Shown here piece after piece: positions 19,478 to 30,700 of a stretch of DNA of 64,000 bases. Where the stretch lies: assembly GCF_947495725.1 (NCBI RefSeq), contig NZ_CANLZZ010000006.1:62001-126000 (forward strand), written 5' to 3'. Every line of letters starts with the position of its first letter. Position 1 is the stretch's first letter. This DNA comes from an uncultured Lutibacter sp. (GTDB lineage: Bacteria > Bacteroidota > Bacteroidia > Flavobacteriales > Flavobacteriaceae). A model generated the notes under the pieces. The model was not told the DNA's origin. It searched no databases and saw only the letters and a program-made list of their open reading frames with translations. A program made the translations under genes and the position numbers.

Positions 19478-21067
19478 ATGAATTACGTAAACAAATTTTT
19501 AAAAGTTAGTGTTTTCTTTATAGCAACTGTTTTGTTTGCTCAAAAAAAACAACCAAATATTATTTACATAATGTCCGATGATCACGCGGCACAGGCAATT
19601 GGTGCATATGGTGGCGATTTATCAAGTTTAAACCCAACGCCAAATATTGATAAGTTGGCTTCGGAAGGAATGCTATTTAAAAATGCCTTTTGTAATAATT
19701 CAATTTGTACACCAAGTAGGGCAAGTATTATCAGTGGACAATATCCCCAAACCAATGGAGTACTTGATTTAGATATGGATTTAGAGACCGAAAAGCAGTA
19801 TTTACCAATTGAAATGAAAAAATTAGGGTATACAACTGCTATGATTGGGAAATGGCATTTAAAGAATGAACCGGTGAATTTCGATTATTATAAGGTGCTT
19901 CCAAGCCAAGGAAAGTATTTTAACCCAAGTTTTAGAGAAAAAGGGAAAGGAACCTGGCCAAAGAATATTGTAAAAACAACTGGACATTCATCAGATGTTA
20001 TTACCGATTTGGCTATTAATTATTTAGAAAATTTAGATAAATCTAAACCTTTCTTTTTAATGCATCATTACAAAGCGCCGCATGATATGTTTGAATATGC
20101 ACCACGTTATGAAGATTATTTAAAAAACACCGAGATACCGGAGCCGGCAAGTTTATACAATCAACCATATTGGGGGTCAGCAGGTACAAAAGGCGAAAAC
20201 GATAGGTTAATTAATTATATAGGAACTTCAGTTTCACCAAGACATAGAAATCCTTTAAAAGCATCAGATTATACAACACGCTTTTTTGGGGAAGAAATCG
20301 AGCCAAAATTAGGAACTCATTTAGCATATCAAAAGTATTTAAAAGATTATTTACGTTGCGTAAAAGGTGTTGATGATAATTTAGGTCGTTTATTTGAATA
20401 CTTGAAGAAAGAAGGGCTTTGGAAAAATACAGTTATTATTTACACAGGTGACCAAGGAATGATGTTAGGAGCACACGATTTAATTGATAAACGTTGGATG
20501 TACGAAGAAGCTATGCAAATGCCTTTTATTGTGCATTACCCTAAAATGATTAAAGAAGGAAAAACTACAGATTTGTTAATAAACAATACAGATTATGCGC
20601 CAACTATGATTGAGCTTGCAGGAGGTAAAACACCTGAATATATGCAAGGGAAAAGTTTTTTAAATACCTTAAAAGGGAAAAGTGAAAATAACTGGAGAAC
20701 AGCAACTTATTACCGTTATTGGATGCATATGATTCATCACGCAGTTCCTGCTCACTTTGGTGTTAGAACTAAAGATTATAAATTAATTTTTTACTACGGT
20801 TCGCATTATTTAACTGAAAAAGATTTTAAAAATCAGTATTGGATAAAAAATAAACTAGGTCATGATGTTCAAACTCCTGCAACTTGGGAATTTTATGATT
20901 TAAGAAATGATCCAAAAGAATTACATAACAGATACAACGATCCTGCTTTTAAAGAAATTATTGAAGAGTTGAAAAAAGAGTTGAAAAGACAACGAGAGGA
21001 ATTAAATGAAACAGACAATAAGTATCCTCATATTCAAAAAATTGTTAATAAACATTGGAATGATTAA
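19478..21067 (+). CDS. Sulfatase, family S1 (CTPSR type), N-acetylglucosamine-6-sulfatase-like
   Basis: Secreted sulfatase with signal peptide (about 1-22, ending FAQ). MSDDH provides the first metal motif, C77 in C-T-P-S-R the predicted formylglycine, and GKWHL is intact. The second metal loop is GDQGMMLGAHD. The overall pattern (FCNNSICTPSR, WMYEEAMQMPF, TNGV after the active site) matches the glucosamine-6-sulfatase-like/mucin-desulfating-like part of S1. Members of this branch in marine bacteria act on algal galactans and fucans, so the name need not give the substrate. It is followed after 10 bases by the GH43-like gene. Confidence 0.92.
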   Translation: MNYVNKFLKVSVFFIATVLFAQKKQPNIIYIMSDDHAAQAIGAYGGDLSSLNPTPNIDKLASEGMLFKNAFCNNSICTPSRASIISGQYPQTNGVLDLDMDLETEKQYLPIEMKKLGYTTAMIGKWHLKNEPVNFDYYKVLPSQGKYFNPSFREKGKGTWPKNIVKTTGHSSDVITDLAINYLENLDKSKPFFLMHHYKAPHDMFEYAPRYEDYLKNTEIPEPASLYNQPYWGSAGTKGENDRLINYIGTSVSPRHRNPLKASDYTTRFFGEEIEPKLGTHLAYQKYLKDYLRCVKGVDDNLGRLFEYLKKEGLWKNTVIIYTGDQGMMLGAHDLIDKRWMYEEAMQMPFIVHYPKMIKEGKTTDLLINNTDYAPTMIELAGGKTPEYMQGKSFLNTLKGKSENNWRTATYYRYWMHMIHHAVPAHFGVRTKDYKLIFYYGSHYLTEKDFKNQYWIKNKLGHDVQTPATWEFYDLRNDPKELHNRYNDPAFKEIIEELKKELKRQREELNETDNKYPHIQKIVNKHWND

Positions 21068-21077
21068 ATCCTTTAAA

Positions 21078-22733
21078 ATGAATTCACTTAAAAGATTATT
21101 TATTGTTGCATTTTTGTTAGTGTTTACTATTAATTATGCTCAGGATATTGAAAGAACAAGACCTAAAGAATGGAATGGTTTAGTTGAAGGAAGTAGATTT
21201 ATAGATCGTTTTTTACCAATACCTATAATTGGAAAAAAAGTTTCAGATACTTGGGGTGCTAAAGAAGTAATTCCTCGTTATGCCGATAATGGAATTGAAG
21301 ATAAAGAATGGTCTTATTGGGGCGGAAATATTGTTCAAGGTGATGATGGAAAGTACCATCAATTTATATGTCGTTGGCGAGAAGATTCGGAAAAAGGTCA
21401 TATGGAATGGCCAAGGTCTGAGGTTATTCATGCAATTTCAGATAATTTAATTGGTCCTTTTAAATATGTTGAAACTATTGGTAAAGGGCATAATCCTGAA
21501 ATTTATAAATTAAAAAATAATGGGTATTTAATTTCTGTAAATGGTGGGTGCTATATTTCCGAAAGTTTAAATGGCCCATGGAAATATGATAAGTTTGAAT
21601 TTGATCAACGAGAAAAGCCAATTTTAGATCATTTTACCAATAATACTTTTGCTCAACGTGAAGATGGCTCATATTTAATGGTGAGTCGTGGAGGTGAAGT
21701 TTTTTTTAGTGAAACCGGGTTGCCACCATTTTATATGGTAACAAGTGAAAGCAATTATCCTCCTTACGATGGAAGATATGAAGATCCAGTAATTTGGAGA
21801 ACTAATGTTCAATATCATATGATTGTGAATGATTGGTTGGGTAGAATTGCTTATCATCAACGTTCAAAAGATGGTATTCATTGGAAATTAGATGCTGGTG
21901 AGGCTTATATGCCAGGAATTGCAAAATACCAAGATAAAACGCTTGAAGGTTGGTATAAGTTTGAGCGTATGAAAGTATTTCAAGATAAATACGGTCGTGC
22001 AATACAAGCTAATTTTGCGGTGGCCGACACCATAAAAAAGCAAGATAAAGGAAGCGATAATCATAGTTCTAAAAATATTGGAATTCCATTAACTGTTGGT
22101 AAGCTTATTATGGTGTTAAACACTAAAAAGCTTGATGCTAATACTAAAACAATTCGTTTGAAAATTCAAGCAGAAGAAGGGTTTAATCCACATAAGGATA
22201 TAAACATAAAGTCATTACGTTTTGGAGCTTCTGAAGTTGTTAATTTTGGAGGAGGTTGTAAAGTTCTTAAAAAGGAAAAAGCCGGTGATGATTTAATTTT
22301 AACCTTTGAAGGAAAAGGTAATGGTTTTACAGAAGATAATTTTGCCGGTAAATTATTAGGTAAAACAAGAAAAGGAAAGTTGTTATTTGGCTTTGCACGA
22401 TTACCTGAAGTTAATTATTTAGAGCGAGCATTGTCAAGTAAATACCCAGTTTTAGAATTAAATGGCCGCCATTTAAAAGTTAGCCTTGAAATTCAGAATT
22501 TTGGTCAAGTTTCATCTATAGATTCACCAGTTAAAATTGAATTTAAAAAGGAAGGGAAATGGATTGAGCTTGCTAAAGGCGAAGCTCCAACTTTAAAACC
22601 TTTCGAAAAAACAATTATTCAAATGCACGCTAAAAAGTTTGCTGAAATTGGAGAAGTTGCAAATATGCGAGTAACAATTAATCAAAGTAGACAAAATCCT
22701 TTAATTTTGGAGGGGAAGGTTATAATTAGATAA
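21078..22733 (+). CDS. Predicted five-bladed beta-propeller glycosidase (GH43/GH117-like)
   Basis: I chose ATG 21078 because it begins a clean signal peptide (MNSLKRLFIVAFLL, cleavage near NYAQ) 10 bases after the upstream stop. An in-frame ATG at 21006 lies inside the preceding gene, and ATG 21060 is possible. Residues about 60-330 show repeated propeller-like phrases such as WSYWGGNIVQGDDGKYH, NLIGPFKYV, NGPWKYDKF and YEDPVIWR, the style of GH43/GH117/GH130 enzymes. A DGRYEDPVI segment could hold one catalytic carboxylate. Residues about 345-551 form beta-sandwich domains. I cannot assign it to a defined family with confidence. Its operon partners imply action on a sulfated oligosaccharide after desulfation. 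Confidence 0.6.
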   Translation: MNSLKRLFIVAFLLVFTINYAQDIERTRPKEWNGLVEGSRFIDRFLPIPIIGKKVSDTWGAKEVIPRYADNGIEDKEWSYWGGNIVQGDDGKYHQFICRWREDSEKGHMEWPRSEVIHAISDNLIGPFKYVETIGKGHNPEIYKLKNNGYLISVNGGCYISESLNGPWKYDKFEFDQREKPILDHFTNNTFAQREDGSYLMVSRGGEVFFSETGLPPFYMVTSESNYPPYDGRYEDPVIWRTNVQYHMIVNDWLGRIAYHQRSKDGIHWKLDAGEAYMPGIAKYQDKTLEGWYKFERMKVFQDKYGRAIQANFAVADTIKKQDKGSDNHSSKNIGIPLTVGKLIMVLNTKKLDANTKTIRLKIQAEEGFNPHKDINIKSLRFGASEVVNFGGGCKVLKKEKAGDDLILTFEGKGNGFTEDNFAGKLLGKTRKGKLLFGFARLPEVNYLERALSSKYPVLELNGRHLKVSLEIQNFGQVSSIDSPVKIEFKKEGKWIELAKGEAPTLKPFEKTIIQMHAKKFAEIGEVANMRVTINQSRQNPLILEGKVIIR

Positions 22734-22753
22734 AAAAGTATTTATAAATAAGT

Positions 22754-22787
22754 AAAAAGAGCATCAATTTTTTTGATGCTCTTTTTT
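22754..22787 (+). terminator. Rho-independent terminator
   Basis: GAGCATCAA (22759-22767) pairs with TTGATGCTC (22773-22781), extended by an A-run before and T-run after. It closes the operon that began at 11511 and separates it from the SusC promoter. Confidence 0.9.
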
Positions 22788-22842
22788 GTGATTTAAAAGG
22801 AAAGAACATCAATAAATTAGGGGCTCGCTTGTTTTTTTATTT

Positions 22843-22870
22843 AAGGTTAAATACTCTTTTAATTGGTTGA
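22843..22870 (+). promoter_or_regulatory. Imperfect direct repeat AAGGTTAA / TTGGTTGA upstream of SusC
   Basis: AAGGTTAA (22843-22850) and TTGGTTGA (22863-22870) are spaced 20 bases start to start. They share the GGTT core with the repeats at 11379 and 39709. They lie 36 bases upstream of the -33 element of the SusC promoter, a usual place for an activator. The match is imperfect. Confidence 0.25.
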
Positions 22871-22905
22871 TAGCTTAAAGTTTAAGTGTAAAAAGGTCAA
22901 GTATT

Positions 22906-22936
22906 TTTGCGAGATTTAATAATTATTTTAAATTTG
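22906..22936 (+). promoter_or_regulatory. Bacteroidota promoter of the susCD operon
   Basis: TTTG (22906-22909) and TAAATTTG (22929-22936) are separated by exactly 19 bases, matching the Bacteroidota housekeeping consensus TTTG-N19-21-TAnnTTTG. It precedes SusC by 55 bases, directly after a terminator. It is the best full promoter in the window. Confidence 0.75.
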
Positions 22937-22991
22937 TATGATGTATTATGTACTACTAATAAAAACTTAACATTATCTAATCAACAATTTT

Positions 22992-25900
22992 ATGAAGAAA
23001 TTACAATTAAAATTATTTGGTAAATGCAGTATTGTTTTACTGCTTTTTACAACATTATGTGCACATAGTGTGTACTCGCAAAACATTACTATAAGTGGTG
23101 TTGTGTCTGACACTCAAAATCAACCATTACCAGGTGCTAATGTATTAGTTAAAGGAGCCACAGTTGGAACACAAACAGGATTTGATGGAGATTTTACAAT
23201 TACAGCATCAAAAGATGCTATTTTAATTTTTAGTTTTATAGGTTTTAAACAACAAGAAATTGCGGTAAATGGAAGAACAAAAATAAATGTAACGTTAGAA
23301 GAGGACGCTAGCAAATTGGAGGAAGTAGTTATTGTAGGTTATGGTACTCAGAAAAAATCTGACTTAACAGGTGCCGTTTCTTCTGTGAGTTCTAAAGATT
23401 TGGATAAATTTACATTTAGTGATCCAGCGCAGGCATTGCAAGGTAAAATGTCTGGGGTAAGTGTTCAGGCTCAAGGTGGTGCACCAGGGGCTAATGCAGT
23501 AATATCAATTAGAGGTCTTGGTACTTTATCCGATGCTGGTCCTTTATTTGTAATAGACGGAATGTTAACAGGTAATATGAGTTCAGTTAACCCTGGAGAT
23601 ATTGAGTCCGTTTCTGTATTGAAAGATGCTTCTGCTAGTGCAATTTATGGTTCTAGAGCAGCCAATGGAGTTGTTATAATTACCACTAAAAAGGGTAAAA
23701 AAGGAAGAGTTACGGTAGATATTGATACTAATATTGGAACTCAAAAAGCAATTAACACTTTTAATTGGGCAAATAATAGACAATATGCAGACATTGTAAA
23801 TCAAGCAAATGATAACGATGGGGTTCCAAGAATTCCTGCAAATGATACCGATTTTAATCCAAATAATGGTAGTAATTTATATGATTCCTCGTTGAGAACT
23901 TCATCAATTCAAAATACCAATATTAGAATTGCTGGAGGTGGTGAGTCAACTACCTTTAGTTTATCCTTAAATCAATTTGAAGATGAAGGAATTGTAAAGT
24001 ATTCTGATTTTGAAAGAACTACAATTAGAGCAAATGCAGGTGTTAATAAAGGTAGGTTTGATGTTCAAACCACCATTGGTTTAACAAGAACAGTGAATAA
24101 TCCAAATCCATATTTTAATAAGGAAAGAAATTTGTTGCCAACAATTAATTTGAAGGATGAAAATGGAAACTGGAACATTAATGATGCTCCAAATGGACAA
24201 GGACTAGGTCAATTCTATGGTCAAGGAACAATTTATAATGAGCTTGGAATGGCTGCTTTAGAGGATAGAACTATTACAAGAAATACAGTTTTAGGTAATA
24301 TTGGTGCTACTTTTGAAATTATGGAAGGTCTTAAATATAAATTAAATTTAGGAATGGAATATTATAATGATAATAATTATAAATTTAGACCTACAGACCC
24401 ACTTTTTGATGCAACAGGAGGTAGCGGATTTGCGGAGCTTTCGGAAAGAAATACTACGTACCTTTCAACTTTAGTTGAGCATACTCTTAATTATAAAAAG
24501 GAATTTGATCAGCATTCTGTTGATGTTTTAGCTGGTTTCACAGAGCAAAGCACAAATTCAAGATTTTTAGGAATTGAAGCAAGAAGATTTCCTTCAAATG
24601 AAGTACGTGTAGCTTCGGCTGCAGAAGAACTTGCAAGTGCACCTTCAGCAGATAATACATCGGCAATACAATCTTATTTTGGTAGATTAAATTATACATT
24701 TGATGAAAGGTACTTATTAACAGCAACTTTAAGGCGAGATGGATCATCATTATTTACCGAGGATTTAAGATGGGGAACATTTCCTTCTGTAGCCGTTGGT
24801 TGGAATATAAGTAACGAGCCATTTATGGAAAATTTTGAAGATGTATCTAATATAAAACTGAGAGTTAGTTATGGGGAAATAGGTTCAAATAACGTTCCTG
24901 TTTATGCAACCGATCCTTCGCTTAATTTAAATAGTGAATATATTGTTGGAGACAATAGAGTTACCGGATATTCTATTACAAATGGTGTAAATAGAAATAT
25001 TACTTGGGAAACTACAAAAACAACTGATATTGGGTTGGAATTTAGAACTTTAAATGATAAGTTAAATGTAAGTATGGATTATTTCAATAAGAAATCTGAA
25101 GATGTACTTGTTGGGTTAAGATTGCCATTATATACTGGTTTTGGAAACGACATACCATTTAATACAGCGAGTATTGATAATAATGGATTTGAATTTTTGG
25201 CTAGTTACTCTGATAATATTGGCGATTTGTCATTCAATGCTTCTACAAACTTTACAATAGTAAATAATGAGGTTACATCATTGGGGCAAGCAACTGCAAT
25301 TATTCAAGGATCATTTACGTCAAATACTATTAATAGTACAAAAACAGATGTAGGTCAACCAATATCTTCCTTTTTTGGATGGGTGTTAGATGGAATTTAC
25401 CAATCAGACGCAGAGGCAATTGCAGCTAATGATCAACTAGGTAGTCCACAAGCAGGAGATTTAAAATTTAAAGATATTGATGGAGATGGAGATATAGATA
25501 ATGACGATAGAACTTATATTGGTAATCCTACACCAAATTTTGAGTTTGGTATTAACTTATCTGCAGAGTACAAAAACTTTGATATGAGTTTATTCTTTAA
25601 TGGAGTTTCTGGAAATAAAATTTTAAATGGTACTAAATATAGAGGTATATTTGATTTTAATGGTAATTATTTTGCTGAAAGATTAAATTCTTGGACACCT
25701 ACAAATACAAATACAGACATACCAAGAAATACAAGAACAGATGGAGGATTTAACCGTAGAATGTCTTCTTATTATTTAGAGGATGGAGCCTATTTTAGAT
25801 TGAGAAATGCTCAAGTAGGTTATACACTTCCAAATGAATTATTAGAAAAAATAAAAATTGAGAAAATTAGACTTTATGTGTCTGCAACCAATCTATTTAC

Positions 25901-26042
25901 TATTACAGATTATACTGGGTATTATCCAGAAGTAGGAAGAAACAGTAGAGGTGGTTCAAGAAGAATATTTAATTCAGGTGTAGATGAAGGAGCATATCCT
26001 ACACCTAGAAATTTTCAATTAGGTTTACAAGTTTCATTTTAA
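22992..26042 (+). CDS. SusC-like TonB-dependent outer-membrane transporter
   Basis: TonB-dependent importer of oligosaccharides across the outer membrane, working with the SusD lipoprotein encoded next. A signal peptide (about 1-29, ending YSQ) is followed by the carboxypeptidase-regulatory-like domain (about 32-105; VSDTQNQPLPGANVLVKG). Then come the SusC signature LEEVVIVGYGTQKKSDLTGA and the plug domain (about 120-225; IRGLGTLSDAGPLFVIDG, SAIYGSRAANGVV). The rest is a beta barrel ending in an aromatic (VSF). At 1016 residues it has the standard length. A complete promoter precedes it. SusC/D pairs are specific for one glycan class, but that cannot be read here. Confidence 0.97.
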   Translation: MKKLQLKLFGKCSIVLLLFTTLCAHSVYSQNITISGVVSDTQNQPLPGANVLVKGATVGTQTGFDGDFTITASKDAILIFSFIGFKQQEIAVNGRTKINVTLEEDASKLEEVVIVGYGTQKKSDLTGAVSSVSSKDLDKFTFSDPAQALQGKMSGVSVQAQGGAPGANAVISIRGLGTLSDAGPLFVIDGMLTGNMSSVNPGDIESVSVLKDASASAIYGSRAANGVVIITTKKGKKGRVTVDIDTNIGTQKAINTFNWANNRQYADIVNQANDNDGVPRIPANDTDFNPNNGSNLYDSSLRTSSIQNTNIRIAGGGESTTFSLSLNQFEDEGIVKYSDFERTTIRANAGVNKGRFDVQTTIGLTRTVNNPNPYFNKERNLLPTINLKDENGNWNINDAPNGQGLGQFYGQGTIYNELGMAALEDRTITRNTVLGNIGATFEIMEGLKYKLNLGMEYYNDNNYKFRPTDPLFDATGGSGFAELSERNTTYLSTLVEHTLNYKKEFDQHSVDVLAGFTEQSTNSRFLGIEARRFPSNEVRVASAAEELASAPSADNTSAIQSYFGRLNYTFDERYLLTATLRRDGSSLFTEDLRWGTFPSVAVGWNISNEPFMENFEDVSNIKLRVSYGEIGSNNVPVYATDPSLNLNSEYIVGDNRVTGYSITNGVNRNITWETTKTTDIGLEFRTLNDKLNVSMDYFNKKSEDVLVGLRLPLYTGFGNDIPFNTASIDNNGFEFLASYSDNIGDLSFNASTNFTIVNNEVTSLGQATAIIQGSFTSNTINSTKTDVGQPISSFFGWVLDGIYQSDAEAIAANDQLGSPQAGDLKFKDIDGDGDIDNDDRTYIGNPTPNFEFGINLSAEYKNFDMSLFFNGVSGNKILNGTKYRGIFDFNGNYFAERLNSWTPTNTNTDIPRNTRTDGGFNRRMSSYYLEDGAYFRLRNAQVGYTLPNELLEKIKIEKIRLYVSATNLFTITDYTGYYPEVGRNSRGGSRRIFNSGVDEGAYPTPRNFQLGLQVSF

Positions 26043-26051
26043 AAAATAATA

Positions 26052-27626
26052 ATGTATAATATGAAAAAACATATAAAATCAATAAAAAAGGGTATTGCAT
26101 TATTTGCAATATTAGCCCTGAGTACAAATTGCTCAGAGGATATATTAGATCAAGTCAATCCAAATGTAATTACACCGGCATCATTTTGGAATACAGCAGA
26201 TGATGCCAATAAAGGAATTTATGGAGCATATAGTCCATTTACACATATTTGGTATTACACTAGATTCGAAGTCTTTATTTCAGATTATAGAGATGATGTT
26301 GTGAATGGGTATAACACTTCAGAAAGAACAGCCGTTGGATATTTTAGCGGAACATCTGATAGTAATGCTACATTTTGGTGTTGGCAAGCAATGTATCAAG
26401 GAGTAACAAGAGCAAATGAAGTAATTGCAAATGTTCCCAAAATAGATATGGATACTACTTTAAGAGATAATATTACAGGAGAAGGTTATTTTATTAGAGC
26501 CTTTAACTATTTTAACCTTGTTAATAACTGGCTTAATATACCACTAATTACTACTCCAATAGGAGAGATAGAAAACCCAAGTTTAATAGAACAAGCTAAT
26601 CCTGCCGACGTTTGGGCTCAAATTGAGTCAGATTTAAAAGAAGCACAAAGTTTGTTGCCAACGAGTTGGCCAGACAGTGAAGCTGGTAGAGTTACCTCAG
26701 GTGCTGCTACGGGAATGTTGGGTAAAGTATATCTATATCAAGGAAAATATGCAGAAGCTAAGGCAGAATTTCTAAAAATTATGGATGGTCGTTACCAATT
26801 AATGGATAATTATGCAGCTAATTTTAGTGAAGAGTTTGAAAATAACGCAGAATCTTTATTTGAAATTCAATTAATCGCCGACGGTAACGGTGGTTGGGGA
26901 GGCGATGGGCCGGGAAGAGGAAAAGGTGCTGCTTTTCAACCGGATATTGCGCCAAGAGGATTTACCAATCAAAATGGAATGAGAATTAACAATTGGGTGT
27001 TAGATCTGTATAAAGATGAGCAAACTATAAATAATGAAATGGATCCTAGAGCATATGCTACATTATTTTGGAACGGAACGGAAACAACAAACTATGAAGG
27101 CGAGGTTTTAGAATCTAGAACCTATAAAAATCAAAGCTATACAGATGCAGGTTATCCGTCAACAGCTAATGATGTTTTTGCAAATAAATTTCTTGATTGG
27201 AAATTTAATGGGCACACAGATTCTCAAAATCCTGGAGCTTGGCATGGATCCGGTAATAATCTTAGAATATTAAGATATGCCGATGTACTTTTAATGTTTG
27301 CTGAAGCGGAATTTCAGTTAAATGGATCTACTGTTGCTGCTTTGAAAGCAATTAATGATGTACGTGAAAGAGCCGATATGCCACCACACACCAGTATAAC
27401 TATGCAAGATATAGAAGATGAACGTGTTAAGGAATTAAGCCTTGAGCGTACGCGTTATTTCGATTTATTACGTTGGGGTAAAGTAAAATCTAGAATTGTT
27501 GATAATCCACAATTTAAATCGGAAAGTGCTGGTACAACAGCATATAAACCTGGACGAGAATACATTGCTATTCCACAAAATGAGATTGATTCTAATCCAA
27601 ATTTTGAGCAAAACCCAGGATATTAA
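26052..27626 (+). CDS. SusD/RagB-like glycan-binding lipoprotein
   Basis: Outer-membrane surface lipoprotein that caps the SusC barrel and captures oligosaccharides. The signal ends at C27 (ALSTNC) when counted from ATG 26052; ATG 26061 is an equally good start. The N-terminal SusD-like region covers TPR-like helices (about 75-220; YFIRAFNYFNLVNNW, AATGMLGKVYLYQGKYAEA). The C-terminal RagB part includes RILRYADVLLMFAEA, VRERADMP and the usual ERTRYFDLLRWGK. It starts 9 bases after the SusC stop. Confidence 0.96.
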   Translation: MYNMKKHIKSIKKGIALFAILALSTNCSEDILDQVNPNVITPASFWNTADDANKGIYGAYSPFTHIWYYTRFEVFISDYRDDVVNGYNTSERTAVGYFSGTSDSNATFWCWQAMYQGVTRANEVIANVPKIDMDTTLRDNITGEGYFIRAFNYFNLVNNWLNIPLITTPIGEIENPSLIEQANPADVWAQIESDLKEAQSLLPTSWPDSEAGRVTSGAATGMLGKVYLYQGKYAEAKAEFLKIMDGRYQLMDNYAANFSEEFENNAESLFEIQLIADGNGGWGGDGPGRGKGAAFQPDIAPRGFTNQNGMRINNWVLDLYKDEQTINNEMDPRAYATLFWNGTETTNYEGEVLESRTYKNQSYTDAGYPSTANDVFANKFLDWKFNGHTDSQNPGAWHGSGNNLRILRYADVLLMFAEAEFQLNGSTVAALKAINDVRERADMPPHTSITMQDIEDERVKELSLERTRYFDLLRWGKVKSRIVDNPQFKSESAGTTAYKPGREYIAIPQNEIDSNPNFEQNPGY

Positions 27627-27672
27627 GAATATATTTGAGTTGAATAATAATAATTTTTTTTGATTGAGTTTA

Positions 27673-27705
27673 TGAAAGGAACCATTAATTCAATGGTTCC
27701 TTTCA
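27673..27705 (+). terminator. Perfect 14-base hairpin after SusD (terminator or attenuator)
   Basis: TGAAAGGAACCATT pairs perfectly with AATGGTTCCTTTCA around an AATTC loop, followed by AAATTTATTT. The weak T tract suggests partial termination or transcript stabilisation, so that SusC/SusD are expressed above the downstream genes. Confidence 0.65.
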
Positions 27706-27722
27706 AATTTATTTAAGTTACT

Positions 27723-30700
27723 ATGCGAAAAAGTCTTTTTTTAATTGTTTTATCTATTTTAATAATAAGTTGTAACCAAGAAAAATCAGCGTTACATAAA
27801 TTAAATTTTAGTGATTTATCGCCCGATGTTTCTGGTGTTAAGTTTTCAAATAATATTATTGAGAATGATACATTAAATTACTTTAGTTTTCCATTTTTAT
27901 ATTTAGGTTCTGGTGTTTCAGTAGGAGATATAAATAACGATGGTTTGCCTGATATTTATTTTACAGGTAACCTTGTTCCAAATAAATTATATCTTAATAA
28001 AGGAAATATGAAATTTGAGGATATTTCTAAATCAGCTGGAGTTTCAGGTGATAATAGATGGTATTCTGGGACTACAATGGCCGATGTTAATAATGATGGG
28101 TATTTAGATATATATGTATCTGTTTCTGGAAAGTTTGGGGCTACAAATAATCAATTATTTATAAATAATGGAGATAATACATTTACTGAAAGGGCAAATG
28201 AATATGGAATTGATGACTCAGGTGTCTCAATTCAATCAACATTTTTCGACTATGATAATGATGGAGATTTAGATTTGTTTGTGGCGAATTATCCAATTGT
28301 AAAAGTTACTGGTGGAAATCAATACTATAAACGTTTAATGGATTTAAATAGGATTGAAGATTCTGGTCATTTATATAAAAATAATGGGAATGGAAGTTTT
28401 ACAGATGTTACGGTTGAAGCTGGAGTTCATAATTTTGGTCTAACATTAGGTTTAGTAGCATCTGATTTTAATAATGATGGGTTTAAAGATTTATACCTTT
28501 CAAACGATTTTAATGTGCCAGATTATTTTTATCAAAATAATGGAGATGGAACATTTTCTGAAATTTCAAAAGAAACTGCACGACACACCTCTATGTTTGG
28601 TATGGGAATAGATGCTTCAGATTTTAATAATGATGGTTTTACCGACATTCTTCAAGTTGATATGACAGCCGAAGATTATAAGCGATCAAAAACAAATATG
28701 GCAAGTATGAGTCCGGCAACTTTTTATGAAGCAATAGATTTAGGGTTTAATTACCAGTATATGCAAAATTCACTTCAATTAAATCAAGGAATTAATGAAA
28801 AAGGACTTCCGATATTTAGTGAAATATCAAGATTTGCAGGATTGGCAACAACCGATTGGAGCTGGGGAGCATTATTTGCCGATTTTGATAATGATGGTTT
28901 TAAAGATGCATTTATAACCAATGGTGTAAAACGCGATGTAAATAACAACGACGTAAATGCAGAATATAAATTAGCAAGTGTTTTTGGAGGAAATAAAAAA
29001 CGAGATTATACCTTAATGCCAAGTACTCCAATTGCTAATTATGCATTTTCTAATAATGGAGATTATACTTTTTCTAACAAAACCAAAGATTGGGGATTAG
29101 ATAAAAAAGGATTTTCAAATGGGTTTGCCTATTCGGATTTAGATAACGATGGCGATTTAGATATAGTAATAAATAATATGGATGATTTCGCTTCCGTTTA
29201 TGTAAATAATTCGAGTAAAAGTAACAATAACTATATTAAAATAAAATTGCTTGGTAAAGAAGAAAATAAATGGGGAATTGGAGCAAAAGTAAGTGTAAAT
29301 ACCTCTAATTCTCAGCAAACACAAGAACTTACTCTAACACGAGGATACCAATCTAGTGTTGATCCAATATTACATTTCGGACTTGGTACAGTTGAAAAAA
29401 TTGAAGAAATTAAAATTAGTTGGCCTAATGGAAATGTTCAGATTTTGAATGATGTTGAGTTAAATCAATTGGTTGAAGTAAAATATAAAAGTAATTCAAT
29501 TGAAGAAAATAAAATTACTAGTAAAAATAAAGAATTTAAAGATATTACAAATGAAGTAGGTTTAAATGTACAGCATATTGAAGATGAATACGACGATTTT
29601 AAATATGAACCTTTACTTCCTCATATTTACTCTAAAATTGGACCAGGATTGACAGTAGGAGACGTTAACAATGATGGTTTAGATGACTTTTTTGTAGGGA
29701 ATGCAGCTGGTACATCTGGACAATTATATATGCAAAATGAAAATTCAGAATTTAATGTTATAAATGGACCTTGGCAGCAAGATGCCCAATTTGAAGATAC
29801 GGGAGCTCTATTTTTTGATGCAGATAATGATTCGGATTTAGACTTGTATGTAGTTAGTGGAGGTAACTCAGTTACAGAAAGTGATAATTTTTATCAGGAT
29901 AGGTTGTATTTAAATACGGGTACTGGATTTATTAAATCGGCCAATGTTTTACCTAATATATTGTCAAGTGGTCAACAAATAATTAAAGGTGATTATGATG
30001 GAGATGGAGATTTAGATTTATTTGTAGGAGGAAGAATAGTTCCGGGCAAGTATCCTTTTCCGGCACAAAGCTTTATATTACAAAATAACGGTAAAAAAGA
30101 TGATCAGCTTAGATTTACCAATGTTACAAGCCAAATTGCCCCAGAATTAAATGAACCTGGATTAGTAACTTCGGCTTTATGGGATGATTTTGACGCTGAC
30201 GGTAAATTAGATTTAATTGTTACTGGTGAGTGGATGCCAATTCGATTTTTTAAAAATACAGGAAATAAGTTTGAAGAAGTAACAAATTTTTTAGGATTAA
30301 AAAACAGTGTTGGTTGGTGGTATGGATTACAAAAAATAGATGTAGATTTAGATGGTGATTTAGATTATTTGGCCGGAAATTTAGGGCTTAACTATAAATA
30401 TCATACAAGTTCTAGTAATTTATTTGAAGTTTATGCAAATGATTTTGATGAAAATGGAAATTCGGATATAGTTTTAAGTTACCAAAAGAAAGGTGTTAAA
30501 TTACCTTTAAGAGGGCGAGAGTGTTCTTCTCAACAAGTTTCAGCAATTAAGCAAAGATTTAAAACATATGAAGCGTTTGCCAATGCAGAATTAGAAGATA
30601 TTTATGGTGAAAGAATGTTAAATGAGTCTTTAAATTATAAATCAAATACATTTGCTCATTTTTGGATAGAAAATGATGAGAATGGAAAAATGAAGATGCA

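Noticed and set aside
21006-21077. Upstream ATG start for the GH43-like gene
   Set aside because: It lies inside the preceding sulfatase and would bury the signal peptide; ATG 21078 is preferred.
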